Shown here in pieces: positions 29,201 through 41,344 of a DNA stretch of 64,000 nucleotides (position 1 is its first letter; each line of letters begins with the position of its first letter). Origin of the DNA: Aphis gossypii (taxonomy: Eukaryota; Arthropoda; Insecta; Hemiptera; Aphididae); contig NC_065532.1 in assembly GCF_020184175.1 (NCBI RefSeq), positions 47,636,287 to 47,700,286 of the forward strand, given 5' to 3'. A model generated the notes under the pieces. It was not told the origin of the DNA and did no database searches. It worked only from the letters and a program-made list of their open reading frames with translations. Both the position numbers and the translations under genes were made by a program.

Positions 29201-31563
29201 GCATAACGAGGTACTACACTCAAACTTATTATTTACAGTGGAGAGGTAGCCACTAGCCCACTTTTTTGGTGTTGTTTCGCGATTATTTTAAGAATTACTG
29301 TGCATTTTTTATTTTAAATAGTTTAAACCCCTTAAAAGGGTATAATTTCCAAAAAATATCAAATATACTTTCCCTGTAATTTTCTAGCGATTTTTCCCAG
29401 CATTTATGTTGACATTTTCTATTTATAACGCACAAGTTTGGATTAACACATTTACCTTTTTCGCATATTGTTTTCAATCTCTTTATCACAATAGGTACTT
29501 GAATTTATTTTTTCACCATCTTGTCTTATGGCTTCAACTGTTTCTGTCAACCAAAAAATCTTTTGTATTGTTTTATCATGAAATAACCACATAATTAGGT
29601 AGGTATAGAGAGCCTATATAATAATTTATCTAGGCTCTTTAGGTAGGTAGTTTCAAGTAGAATTTTAAAAGGAAACATAAGTACTTTATCATTTTTTAAA
29701 ACTGTCTACGGAATGTATTTTATTGTTTTTAAAAGCTTTCTCTGTATCAGTCGTAGAGTATAATTGCTTTATGATATCAGTGTATCAGCAATCAAAGTTT
29801 TGGCTCTATTTTTTGATGTTGTCATATAATCATATTATTATCTTAACACTAAAAATAAAACAAAAAATTTATTTATTATATTTTTTTAGTTCATTACAAA
29901 TATATGGTATAATATGATGATTAATGATGTGTACCAGAAAATATTGGTAAGCAAATGACCTAGTTAGTAGTATAGTCATAAGAAATTAACAAATTAAATT
30001 TTAACCACTAAACACTCGAACCTCTAAGGAACAAATAACTATGCTAGTGATTGATGAATAGTGGCTTCACAATTATCACTACGTTCCACGAGGTACGATT
30101 AAAAATATTCTGTTAAAATTCAAAATGTTTTATAAACATTAATCAGTCACAACTCACAGATGGGTAATTAATAATTTTAAAAAAAATAAATAATCAAAAT
30201 ATAATACCTACACATTACACAAATATGAGTAACACACTTATTATCCATAAATATCGGTGGGTTAATACGATATTGCAATTTTTATTTATTTTTTTTTTTT
30301 ATCACAAAAAAATGGTCTTAACCATATGTATAGTAGGTTATGACTTACGCCCATGTCAAGAAAAAACACGGTAATAGTAGGAAAATTATTGTAACCAATG
30401 TATAACGTAAAATTGTTTTTGATAACTTCGTTTCATTCGAACCTTCGTAAATATAGACAATAATATAGCATTATAAGTTATAATGTATAACGACTTCTTG
30501 TAACTAGGGCTGAATATTCCTAGATTTTTTAATATTTTATTATAAGAAAATCACACATGTTAGTGATAAACATATAAGATGTGTTTCATAATATAAGAAC
30601 TAAGAAGGTCTTACTTACAATATTATATTTTGCTTTTTGCATACCTATGTTGTTTATACGTATACATGCAATATATTGTATCAGTATATTAGACAATATT
30701 AGTTTATAAAATACAGTATTTATAACCTAGGTAAATATTTATGACAAACTTTAAATTCTGTTAATTCCGTTTTATATAAGAGAGTTTTAAGTATTGTCAA
30801 ACTGTACTATTTTGTATAATATGTAAAACTGAATAAAAAATTAGATTACCATAAAAAACTTCCATACAAACACAGAACTATTCAATTTCATAACAGGTTG
30901 ATTCACTCCAATATTGAAACTAACAAAGCTAAATATGAACTGAGTATAGATTTATTATATTATGCATTTGTATAGTGGAGACAACAAATGCAGGTGTAGT
31001 GTCTTCCTAAAACCAATATTTAAAATTAATTTTTTACTTTTTAAAATATTTCTATATTAAATTAGAATACAATACAATTTATTATAAGTAATTTAATTTG
31101 TTTAATTTATAGTTTATACCCAATATACAGGAACATTGGTAGGTACTGCTTCTTGTATTTACAATCAATTCTTATGATGCTGCTAGTAAATAGATTTTTA
31201 ATTTGTAGCAATAACATTCAAGGTATGTGAACAAATGACCGCTAAAGATGTTCTACCTACTAAATTAAAGGATTATAGAAAAATAGATATATTATCATAA
31301 AAATAAACTTTAATCTCAACAATTTTGAATTAAGCAAATATAACAATTTAGTAGAATACAATAGTTAAAAAATTTAAAATATATTTAATTATTTGAACAA
31401 AAACAAATTACAAATCAGTAAATAATACATTAAATACTAACTATTATGGGGTATGTTCGTTCTTAAGACCAAAATAAAAAAAAAGCATAAAATGAAAAAG
31501 AACCAAGTGGAATAACAATTTTTAAAAATAAACATTATAATATTCATAATCAATTAATTTGAG

Positions 31564-31569
31564 TTTATT
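31564..31569 (-). terminator. Poly(A) signal AATAAA of HADHB
   Basis: AATAAA on the minus strand, 49 bases downstream of the HADHB stop codon. This is a normal position for a short 3' UTR. Confidence 0.6.
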
Positions 31570-31617
31570 TTACTCCCAATTTACCACGTGGTACTTGTAC
31601 ATGATTACAAGTATAAT

Positions 31618-34600
31618 TTACAAAGCTGTAGCATCTGGATGTCTTTCCACAATCATGCCGACTCCCTAAAACACATCATAAAAAGCGTATAAAATTCACA
31701 TTCAATAATTGTTTGTATATGCATTATGCATAGATTAAATAGATTATTGATAGATAACATTAAATCAATTGACAATGAACATATATTGAAACATTGCTTT
31801 TAGAAAAATATTTATGTTAATTTATGCTTTTGTAACATACTATGTCCAAAAGAGAATGCCCAGTTTTTTGACAAGTCAAGTTTTGATGGCAGTACTGATC
31901 TAAAACTTTTTCTATTTATGTCAAATTTGACACTAACATTATTTGGCAGTTTTGTTTAAACTCGCCAGTTATGTTTGATAAAAAAAATAAAAATATATAC
32001 TAGTTATTCCCTTTTTATAGTTAGTATATTATATTCCTTAATATTCTGCTTGGAAGTTATAAATAATACTAAGATACAAACATTGAAATTATGTGCATTA
32101 TCTTAGTTACGTATATAATATTTTGGATAAGAAATGGGTTAAATGGTAAGTTAAATTTAATTTTGAAATTATAATTTATTCCATGTATTATTCCGCTTTA
32201 AAAATAAATACCTTGTATGACTTAAATATTAACTAAAAAGGAACTGTATAATTAATTTGTATGACATTCATAGCAATAAACTTTTTCTCTATGATCCAAT
32301 ATAGAATAACTGTGGGTCATAATTTAATTTATTCCCAATTATTTGAAACATCACCCAATATTCATAGCTTCAAAATTAATTTCACTAAAAATTATTACTA
32401 ACAGAATAAAATAATATAAATGAGTGTTTTTGAAAAGCATTATAGAAAAAAAAATAAGATTATGCCATTGATTTAGTATAATACCTATGCACTATATGGA
32501 AATAGATTTAAATTACCTGTCCACCAGCGGCACAAGCAGCAATCAAACCAAATTGACCATCTTCTCTCACTAACCTATTGGCAGTGTGAACCGTTAAACG
32601 TACTCCTATAAATAGTAATAAAAAATTAATAAATGAAAAAATTGTTTATAAAAATAATTATAAATTTACCAGTTGCAGCGAAAGGATGCCCAATACTCAA
32701 CGATCCTCCCCAGTTGTTCCATTTAGACAGATCTGGTACTCCTACTTTGCTTTGCCTGTTCATGTATTTCTGGGCAAACCAGTCACTATCCATAGCTTTA
32801 AGATTTGCTAAAATTTGTCCCTGACATACAGCAAATAAATAAAATTAAAAATCAAATAATGCACTGAAAATTGTTTGTATTAGATACTTACAGCAAAAGC
32901 TTCATGTACTTCCCACACATCAATATCTTTGACGCTCAAACCCGCTTTTTCTAATACTTTGGGTGTAGCATATGTTGGCCCAAGTAATAATTGATCAATG
33001 GGATCTTGAGCCACATAAGTAAAATCTCTTAAGTAAAGCTTAGGTTTAAGACCTAATTGCTTGGCCTTTTCTTCAGTCATTATGAGACAAGCTGATGCAC
33101 CGTCAGTCTAAAAAGTAAAAAAATATATATATATAATATAAATATTTAACATATTTTACTTATATTATTCATAGAAAATTATTTTAATTTAAATATACAA
33201 CTAAAAATTATTAACAGGTAACACACACAATAAAAAATAAATGAAATACATTAGAACTCCGATTATCCGAACGCCAATCAACTAGACGAGAAAAAAAAGA
33301 AAAGTCACCTTTTTTAAGTTTTAAAATATGTCACATATTATAATTAAAACTTATTTTGTTTCAGCTAAATATTTTAATAAAATTATTTGTTTATGGTTGT
33401 GAATTTTAAATTATATTACACACATATTAATAATAAACACATATATAGAATATACTCATACAATTATATAACCTTTGATATATCATACATAAATCATCCG
33501 GATATTTGTTTATCCAAACGACTCTTGACATAATTTAGTCCGGATAATCGGAGTTCTACTGTATAATTAATTGACAAATTATACACATTTAACAATAAAA
33601 TATTCTAATTTTGTTGTTTCTTATATTTTCTACATACCAAAAATGATGAGTTTGCAGCAGTTACTGTACCATGTGGTTTGACAAAAGCTGCTTTCAATTT
33701 TGCTAATTTATCAATAGGAGACACTCTAATTCCATTATCTTTTTCAATTACTTTAGACGAATTCGGTACTAAATAAAATAAATATTTTTGATAATTAAAA
33801 CTGTATAAACAAATATATAAACCACATACATCTGAAAGGTACAATATCAGTCAAATATCCTTTGTCTTGAGCTTCTTTAGCCATAGTGTGTGATCTGACA
33901 GCATATTGATCTTGTTCTTCTCGAGAGACTTTGAACGAAGCAGCTAATCTATCTGCTGAGAAACCCATGGTCTCGCCAGAGCTGAATTCTGCGACAGCTG
34001 GCAACTAAATACATATACAATATGTTAGCTTTAATTTTGAATACAAAAGATTATTAACATACCTCTGGGAGTAAAAAGTTTGGTCTAAATGTAGAGAGAA
34101 GTTTCAATTTGTCTAATGGTGTCTTAGCTTTGTTTGCTCTCAAAAGTAGACTTCTCATTTTACGAGAATGCCTAATCGGAACATCAGACATGAATTCAAC
34201 ACCACCTGCTACGATTACATCGTATGCACCAGCAGCAATCAGGCCAATTCCAGTTGTGATACCTTGATTTGAACTGATACATGCCATTGTAACAGTGTGA
34301 GCTGGGACTGAATGAGGGAATCCAGCAGCAAGGGCAGCTTCTCGTCCAATATTGCTAGTCTTTACTTCTTGTATTACTGTACCATACACAATATAATCAA
34401 CAACTTCGCGGGGTACATTTGTTTTCCTCATTAAACCACTAATTTAAATCAAAAAAAATTAATTTTTTAATTTTTATTCACTTCAATAGTTATTAAAATA
34501 AACAAAACTAAACAAGAGTATAGCATTTTAATAAATTGGTTGCCAATTAAAAATTTTTTATGCATAGTTGTATGGACTTTTTGGAGGTCATATTTTTAAT

Positions 34601-36714
34601 TAAGTAATAATATTAAGCATCAGAACAGAGCAATATCTGTATTCTAGAGAACTAATTGTATTGAAAACATATAAAATATTTTGTGTAAATCAGGGATAAA
34701 TTCAATTACTAGGTATTAAAATAAAAACAATTTTTAACACATATTTTTTCTGAACATTATGTATAGGTATATATTCTAAATAATATTAAGTAATTGTATG
34801 AACATTAATACATACATATTTAGAGGCATTTTAGAGCATTAAGTCCCTGACCCTACTTATAACATTATGTTTTACGATATTAATAACAATTTATGCAAAC
34901 AATTTGATTAAAAAAAAAAAACCCAAAACAAGTATGATAAATATGTTTACTTGCCATAGCATTGTACTCATATCTTATCTTCTTAATTATAATCAATACA
35001 AATACCTAATAAGAATATTGAAATACAACTGTATTTTAAAAATTCTAAATATTTTAAAGTTTAATAGACTATAGTAAACTATTAGTTAAGCTATGGTAAT
35101 GTTAAATGGATAAAATAAAATCTCAAAATAATATTTTTTAAGAATATATTTAACACTATAATGTATAGAGTAATTCAATATTGAATTGGAAAAGTACAAG
35201 ACATAAAAATAATTCATTTATATGCAATTTGGTAGCAATATGTTATTAGTACTTTTTGAGTTTTGTAAAGTTTTGTTGTTTTTAAGTTTAATGTTTAATA
35301 ATTAGATTATATTGCATCTAAAATTAAAATAATATTATTATTAAATAGTTACTGTAAGGATTTTTTTCTTTGATTAAAAGTAGGTAATAGGTAATAGCTA
35401 CATAGAATGTTCACCCACTTCCTATTGAAGAATTCTTTATATTTTCATACAATTAAATTCAATATCAAGATTGAATGTCAGTTATTGTGATAACTAATGG
35501 TATAATGGGTGATAGAAGATAGTTTACAATAATAATAAATTTGATTATATTATTATTATTATTGATTTTATATCAATGTATGAAAAAAATTATAAAATCT
35601 AGATGATTTTAAAATCTATACTTCAAATATTTAAATATATCTTACTATCAATATTACAACAATAAATATTAATATTTTATTTAATTACCTAATAGAATTA
35701 GAATCAAAATATCTCAAAATATTTATCAGACTACAAATTACATAAGGTACTATTTTTAGTTCAAACTTATAAGTTATAAATTAAGTTTAGAATTAAATAA
35801 AAAGATACTATGTCTACATGCCAGTAAAAAGTTTGTTACCCAATTAAAATACCTTGACCTTCAGTTAATTTTACTTCCTGAAGCATAAAAATTAATTTTC
35901 AAACCATAAAATCATTAATAAGTTTGATTTATATCTATTGTAAATAAGCATGTACATAACTTTCTTTATATTAAAACCATTTTGAAAGTTTTGGAAATAT
36001 TATAGAACAATTCATATAATACAATTAATATAAAAGCATAAAATAATGCTTAATATCCGTGAACTCATAGTTATATAAATATACAATACTATAATCAATG
36101 AGAAATCCTTTTATGTTATAAGTAATCATAATAACATATTAAACAGTTATATAAAATGAATAGAAAATAAAATGTTTATTGAAATACTAAATGTACCTAG
36201 GTATATATTTATAGTTGACCTGACCTAAATAAAAAGCTAAAAACTTGTTTAAAACTAAAATTAATAATTTTTTGATTTCAAGTATATATTATACAAATAT
36301 GCCTACATGTATTGTTATTATTAAAATACAAAAAACTACAACCTAATTCTATTCAAACAATATTTTATTGTTTGATTGAAAAATGACAAACTGACTTACA
36401 TTAGGGCTTCTTTAGCCAACTGATGAGGCATCAGAGGAGCGTAGTCTGTGCCCGACAATAAGAATGGAGTACGCACCCCATCGACAAACACTATATTCTT
36501 GCCAGTCTTGTCTTTCACTCTTGGAGACGCTGTCGACAGACATCTGATCGGCACTGCAATAGACAGTCAAAAACATTGACGTTTACAAATCATGTAGACA
36601 GTTTTATTTAATTTTTTCGACAAGAGTCATCGTATCATACTCACGGCAAACGTTTTGCGACACGGACACCCGGGTATCCAATTTAATGATATTTTTCAAC
36701 AGATTGGACGCCAT
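31618..36714 (-). CDS. HADHB: Mitochondrial trifunctional enzyme subunit beta (3-ketoacyl-CoA thiolase)
   Basis: This is the thiolase of mitochondrial long-chain beta-oxidation. It cleaves 3-ketoacyl-CoA with CoA to acetyl-CoA and a shortened acyl-CoA, working with the alpha subunit on the inner membrane. Nine coding exons join in frame: 36714-36645, 36553-36400, 34438-34063, 34004-33830, 33768-33638, 33107-32892, 32820-32670, 32605-32517 and 31665-31618, all GT-AG, giving 469 residues (human 474). The basic N-terminus of about 35 residues fits a mitochondrial presequence. Matches run from VDGVRTPFLLSGT to CAAGGQG. Catalytic residues are present: nucleophile Cys128 (TMACISSNQ), His370 (HEAFA), His419 (GGSLSIGHPF) and Cys449 (CAAGGQG). 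Intron 2 is about 2 kb and intron 5 holds a pogo-like MITE. The start is the first ATG of the GC-rich first exon. The neighbouring genes are functionally unrelated. Confidence 0.96.
33249..33561. mobile_element. pogo/Tigger-like MITE in HADHB intron 5
   Basis: The ends are about 22-base inverted repeats: left CATTAGAACTCCGATTATCC (from 33,249) and right, on the other strand, CAGTAGAACTCCGATTATCC (from 33,561). TA dinucleotides flank both sides (33,247-33,248 and 33,562-33,563), the usual Tc1/mariner/pogo target. At 313 bases it has no transposase and is non-autonomous. It lies wholly within an intron, so it does not break the gene. Confidence 0.8.
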
Positions 36715-37331
36715 CGTTGCCGTTTGTCTGGACGTTTCGATGGTAGCGTGCGAGAGTTAGTGAGAATCGGCGACCCGATTTGATGAGAACAAACGGAACG
36801 CGGAAATAGCGACACGTTCGAGTCGGAGAGAAAACAAAGGTCAGAGTTTTTCTGATGTACAAACCACTAAGTAATGATTATAGCATAATATAGATAGGTA
36901 GTGAATAGTGAATGTGTATAATATAAACAGATAAAAAAATATTATTATGCACGTACCTATCAACGTCGGACGAAAACACGAAATCACCATTCTTATCAAT
37001 CTACGGACGTGACGACGAAATTGATAAGACATATTTATCACTCCTACCAGCATTGCTTGCTGCTGCCACTAACCATTAGAATCATTGGATCATATATTTT
37101 CTTCTAGTACCTACACATGACGAGTATAAGCTATTTTAAACTTAAAAGTGGTATATTCAATATTGAAGTATTTTTCTATTAGTTAACTGGCTTACTGCTC
37201 GGTTTACTGTTAAAGTATCTCCACTCTTCATAGGTGAATACAAAACTATTTAAACTTAATTCAAAAAAAGCGAGTAAGTGGGTATCGCTCTGCTGTACAT
37301 TAGGTTCATCACTATTGTATATTATAGGAGT
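36715..37331. other. HADHB promoter side and spacer
   Basis: The first 100-300 bases upstream of the HADHB start (36,715-37,030) are moderately CpG-rich, as at the other gene starts here, and likely hold its 5' UTR and promoter. No clear TATA box is seen. The remainder (37,270-37,331) resembles repeat-family sequence (GCTCTGCTGTA word, also found inverted at 41,010-41,020). Confidence 0.4.
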
Positions 37332-38690
37332 GTTAAATTTGAATCCAATATGATAGGCATCATTGTTTATGAAAAACGATTCTGAACGAAGATGATTAAT
37401 TGTCAGTCTAGTTTATAATTTTCAGTGCAGGTTGGTGAAACAGGTAGTTTTTGTTTTAACGGCCTGAATACACCAAAATTTAAGTTCTTTATAATTATTG
37501 TAAGCTAAACTTATGGAAAATAATGTATTAAATTTTCAACTCGTAGCTACTTATACAAACATTTTTAATGAATTACCTATACGGCTATACCTAGAAAATA
37601 ATTTGCAAATATTTATGAATGTGACGAATTTTTATCAATATTTGAACTTCAATAAATAATGCTAATGAAAAAAAATTGTACCTATATTATATTCTTATAA
37701 TTTTTTAATCACTATAAGAATAACTTATGTGAAACTTTGTATTAAATTTTCAAGTATTTTGACTTGGCCAAAAAAATTTTATCAACACTTAAAAAAAATT
37801 TTTTCAGAAAAATTGAAAATTTCAGTTGTTTAAATAAACGTCAAAAATACATAGTCAAAATATTTTGAAAATTAAATCATGTAAAGAAAATTCCAATCTA
37901 AATAACTGGTGAAATGTTCAAGTATCTACGACTTATACTTTTTGATTAAACCATTAAACTCAAATATTTAAAACCGTTTGAGGATAAATCGTTATCGTTT
38001 CGCAATTTCGTAAAAATTTGAAAATTTAAACGCACATAACATTTTTTGTATAATACTGTTTCGAGTTTTCTCTATAGCTATTTGAAGGAAAATTTAGTGT
38101 TAAGTGTTTTAACCTTAGATATAAACATAAACAATTTTATGATTTTCAACTACAATTAATATAGGTACTTACAAATTTTCGCAATTTTGACATATTTCAT
38201 AAAATGTATATAACTATAAACGTTTATAAAAACAACTCATAAGTAACCTTGTATTAAATACTCGAGTTTTTTTGGTTATCCAACATTTTTTATCGATACT
38301 TCAAAAAAAAATTCTCAAAAAAATAGAAAATTTCAGCTGTCTATAAATAGCTCAAAAATAGTCAAAATATTTTGAAAAATTAACCATGTATTAAAAATGT
38401 GGTAAAAATATCAAGTATTTACAGTCATTAGATTTTGAGTTATAACCATATAAAAAAATCGATTTGGTCAAAAACTGATTTTGAGTGAAAATTTTCGTAT
38501 TTTCGTCACTTTTTTTTTTGTTTTTCTCGATTTTTTTGAAGACTGTTTACTTTTGAACTGTATAATGCACCAAGGATATTCACTTTGTAATCGAAAACCA
38601 CTCCCGAAGTTTGAAATTGAAGCAAATATTTCGACAAGTTATGTGCTGTACACAGACACAAAAAAAATAGACTAAATATTAAGCAAAAAC
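37332..38690 (+). repeat. AT-rich repeat family copy, forward orientation, with left terminal inverted repeat
   Basis: It begins with a terminal repeat of about 80 bases (37,332-37,411, containing AAAAACGATTCTGAACG) whose inverted partner is at 42,056-42,130. The body shares long similar blocks with the reverse-strand copy at 40,590-41,040 and the forward copy at 41,345-42,000, for example the block 38,440-38,640 around CAAGGATATTCACTTTGTAA. There is no transposase frame. It is probably a high-copy non-autonomous element; the family name is not known to me. Confidence 0.6.
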
Positions 38691-39120
38691 ATAATGCCGA
38701 TTAATCAATGAGTAATTATATCAATTAAAATGTTGACTTATATACTTATATAATATTATTTTGAAGTATCACGAATAAAAAGTAATATTATTTTCATCTG
38801 TCCAACGGAAACGTAAAACAAATTGCCGTGAATCAGGTCAAAAAGCTCGCGAACGGTATAAAAATGTCAGTATATAATAATATAATAATATGTGATACAA
38901 TATAACGCTCTGAATGTCGATTCGTGAGAGATCGCTGATGGCTAGTATTATATTATTTTCTAATAATTATAATACCATAGTTTCAATAATAACAACGGTT
39001 GACTGATCTGTCTATTGTTTCGTTGCGTGTAGATAACATCATCGAGTTATTATTGACATTACTCGTATTCAAATCTAACGAATTTTATTGAAATATAGGG
39101 GACTCTGTCGTTAGACAGAC

Positions 39121-39720
39121 GGTATTTCGTGGGTCATGGTGGACTAAGGAGTGCTGCCGCCGAGACGACGGAGATGTCATCGATACGAGGGTCGTGGACA
39201 GTGGCCGCGATGACGCGGTCGGCCATCAACTGCAGGTCGGGAAGTATTATACAGAGAATGGTATAACGCGCCAAAAGACGTTTGGCGTTATTACTCTGAG
39301 GGCGCGGTATACAGTCTCGTGGACGTCGATGGCACGAGGTACGTGGCCACGGGTCGGACACAGATTCGGAAGCTCTTTGACAACGTGGCGGCACCGGAGA
39401 CCGGCAACGACGAAGACGACAACGGTGACTTCCGATCGCTGGTCGTTCAGTCGGTAGTGACCAGTGACGGTCCGGTGGCCGTCCGGTTAGCTGCTGATTA
39501 TGGCGACGACGGAGAGGTTCACTCAATCTCTTGTTGTCAAGTACACCGCGCCCGGATTGTTCGCCGTGGTCGCTTCCGCGGCGATGGAGAAACGCGCTGG
39601 CGCCGATCTGCAGACGCCAAAGACGCCGCTGTCGCCGATCCGCAAACGCCGTTGTCGCTGAGCTAAAGACGCCACTGTCGCCGAGTCGCAGACGCCTCCA
39701 CCGCCACCGGGGCATATGAT
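39121..39720 (+). pseudogene. GC-rich, frame-disrupted coding-like island, family unrecognised
   Basis: Within very AT-rich repeats, about 600 bases switch to high GC. On the plus strand the frame from 39,214 to about 39,520 has high GC at third positions and a protein-like composition (for example VYSLVDVDGTRYVATGRT and, further on, an acidic stretch). A single shift near 39,510-39,515 moves into another open frame that continues to TGA at about 39,660, with a Pro/Thr-rich end rich in basic residues (LQTPKTPLSPIRKRR). Upstream, TGA at 39,211 closes the first frame and another frame is open. This pattern suggests a formerly coding, intronless segment with indels, or a real gene with sequence errors. 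I do not recognise the family. A 211-codon antisense frame (39,134-39,769) is Arg-rich and looks like a shadow. Confidence 0.35.
39619..39696 (+). repeat. Two-copy tandem duplication, 46-base unit
   Basis: AAAGACGCCGCTGTCGCCGA at 39,619 recurs 46 bases later as AAAGACGCCACTGTCGCCGA, and the similarity continues through the next dozen bases. The period is not a multiple of three, so it shifts frame at the 3' end of the coding-like island. Confidence 0.7.
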
Positions 39721-39854
39721 GGACGACCGGCAACGTGACCAGACGTCGGTATAAGATACCCACTTTCATCGACTAGATTCAATTGTATGTTCAAAATCAC
39801 CTACATTTTTGAAAACCACAGCAATTTATCGATAACTTATCGTGTAGGTACTCA

Positions 39855-39904
39855 TTTTACTTCATACCTATATCGGCTATATCGAAATACTATTTAAATA
39901 ACTA
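39855..39904 (+). repeat. Direct repeat, copy 1 (partner at 40,526-40,574)
   Basis: About 50 bases (core ATCGGCTATATC, then ATACTATT) recur with few changes about 670 bases downstream at 40,526-40,574. The two copies bracket AT-rich DNA with an ATT microsatellite (39,904-39,925). Confidence 0.6.
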
Positions 39905-40525
39905 TTATTATTATTATTATTATTACTTTTAAGGTAATTGCATAAAATATATGAGCAATTATGTGTAATACTCATTAATATTAATAATAAAAGTAGATAA
40001 TACTTTGTTTTCCTAAAAACTATAATCAATTATAATATATGAATTTGTAGTATAATTTTACTATACACAATGATTCATAAAATTCCGATCGTTTATAATT
40101 CTATATACAATTTTATAATATATATTTTCTTATATTATATATGTTTGGAATTTGAGATATAGGTAAATTAAATTTGTCCAAAGCTGATTTTATTTTTACC
40201 ACGAGACATGATAGATATTTCATTACGTATAACGTAACATATTTAATGAAACTTACTTTGAACGCAAAATTATAATATGCGAATATCCAAACAATTACAG
40301 CCAATATTTGTAGCTAAAAAATAAACTTTTATGACACTTAAGTCTACCTTCTACCATTAATTTATAATATTATTGTTTTATTATATTATATAAGTTCATG
40401 TAGTAAAAAATATAAATACATTGTAACTTTAAATATTTTGAAAATAATTATAAAAAAATATAATAAATTAAAAAAAAGTGTTTTTTGTTTTTATTTGTTT
40501 ATATAATTATTATTTTAACAATAGA

Positions 40526-40574
40526 TTTTACTTTATACCTTAATCGGCTATATCAAAATACTATTAAAATAACT
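40526..40574 (+). repeat. Direct repeat, copy 2 (partner at 39,855-39,904)
   Basis: This is the second copy of the approximately 50-base direct repeat, immediately left of the reverse-orientation repeat copy starting near 40,580. Confidence 0.6.
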
Positions 40575-40579
40575 AGTAC

Positions 40580-41040
40580 CTTTTTTTTGTTTTTCTCGAT
40601 GTTTTTGAAAACTGTTCTGTATAATGCTTCAATTTCAAACTCCAGGGGTGGTTTCCGGTGGTAAAGTGAATATCCTTAGTGTATTATAGAGGTAAAAAAT
40701 AAAAATTTTCCCGTAGTTTTCAAAAAGATCGGAAAAATAAAAAAAAAGTGACGGAAAAACGGGAATTTTTAAGCAAAACCAGTTTTCGATAAAATCGATT
40801 TTTTTATATGGTTTGTAACCTAAAAACGAATTACTGTAAATATTTTAAATGTTCACTAAGTGTTTATAAAAATAATATTTTGGCTTTTTTGAGTTATTTA
40901 AGACAACTGAAATTTTTGATTTTTCTAAGTATTCTTTTTTGAAATTTCGATAAAATTTTTTAAAAAATTCAAATTTAATACATCTGTTATAGTGAACTAC
41001 TTTACAGCAGAGCGTTATACTCACTTGACCACCCTATTTT
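40580..41040 (-). repeat. AT-rich repeat family copy, reverse orientation
   Basis: Read on the minus strand this matches the 3' part of the forward copy at 38,400-38,640: the blocks ATCGATTT...AAAACTG, GTCACTTTTTTT, and AAGGATATTCACTTT...GAAACCACCCC...GTTTGAAATTGAAGC occur in the same order. The copy is therefore inverted relative to 37,332-38,690. Confidence 0.65.
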
Positions 41041-41177
41041 ATTATTATTATTTTTTTTTTTTGAAATAAACAAAATATCAAAAATTATTTGAAAAAAAGT
41101 AATTATTTATAATATCAAATGTCGTAGAAATGTAAACTTTAAATAGGTACTCATAAAGAATTGACTTGGGTTTTAGG

Positions 41178-41336
41178 CAGAGGCGTATTTAGGATTTGCT
41201 GCTCTGGGTACATATTTTTTTTTACAATTGTTTAAATCAGTTTAAAAATAAAACCTTCCAGTTAAATTTACTCATTACTGCACCCCCAAAAAAATGCTGT
41301 CCGAGGCAATTGCCCCCCCCCCTAAATACGCCATTG
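41178..41336. mobile_element. hAT-type MITE (159 bp) with 8-bp target duplication
   Basis: The ends are 16-base inverted repeats with two mismatches: left CAGAGGCGTATTTAGG, right (other strand) CAATGGCGTATTTAGG. Both sides carry the same 8 bases, GTTTTAGG (41,170-41,177 and 41,337-41,344), the classic hAT target-site duplication. It has no coding capacity. It is inserted between blocks of the AT-rich repeat family, so it is younger than that host repeat. Confidence 0.85.
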
Positions 41337-41344
41337 GTTTTAGG

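Larger units (their letters stand above)
17204..31617. other. AT-rich intergenic DNA, no gene recognised
   Basis: The interval contains microsatellites (for example an AAT run at 23,207-23,233), A runs (about 18,735-18,750 and 21,393-21,409), a CpG-rich zone at 21,420-22,240 and a smaller one at 28,840-28,960. The 120-codon plus-strand frame at 21,688-22,050 lies in the CpG zone, has no recognisable domain and contains long Leu/Ser and Cys runs from simple sequence, so I do not call it a gene. The right end contains the poly(A) signal of HADHB. Confidence 0.45.

Noticed and set aside
29598..29650. Small inverted repeat AGAGCCTA/TAGGCTCT
   Set aside because: An 8-10 base stem in DNA full of TAGGTA words. 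It is too short to distinguish from chance.
39134..39769. Longest uninterrupted non-conserved frame: 211 codons on the minus strand
   Set aside because: Arg-rich, low-complexity composition and no domain. The plus-strand frames have the better coding look, so this is most likely their antisense shadow in GC-rich DNA.
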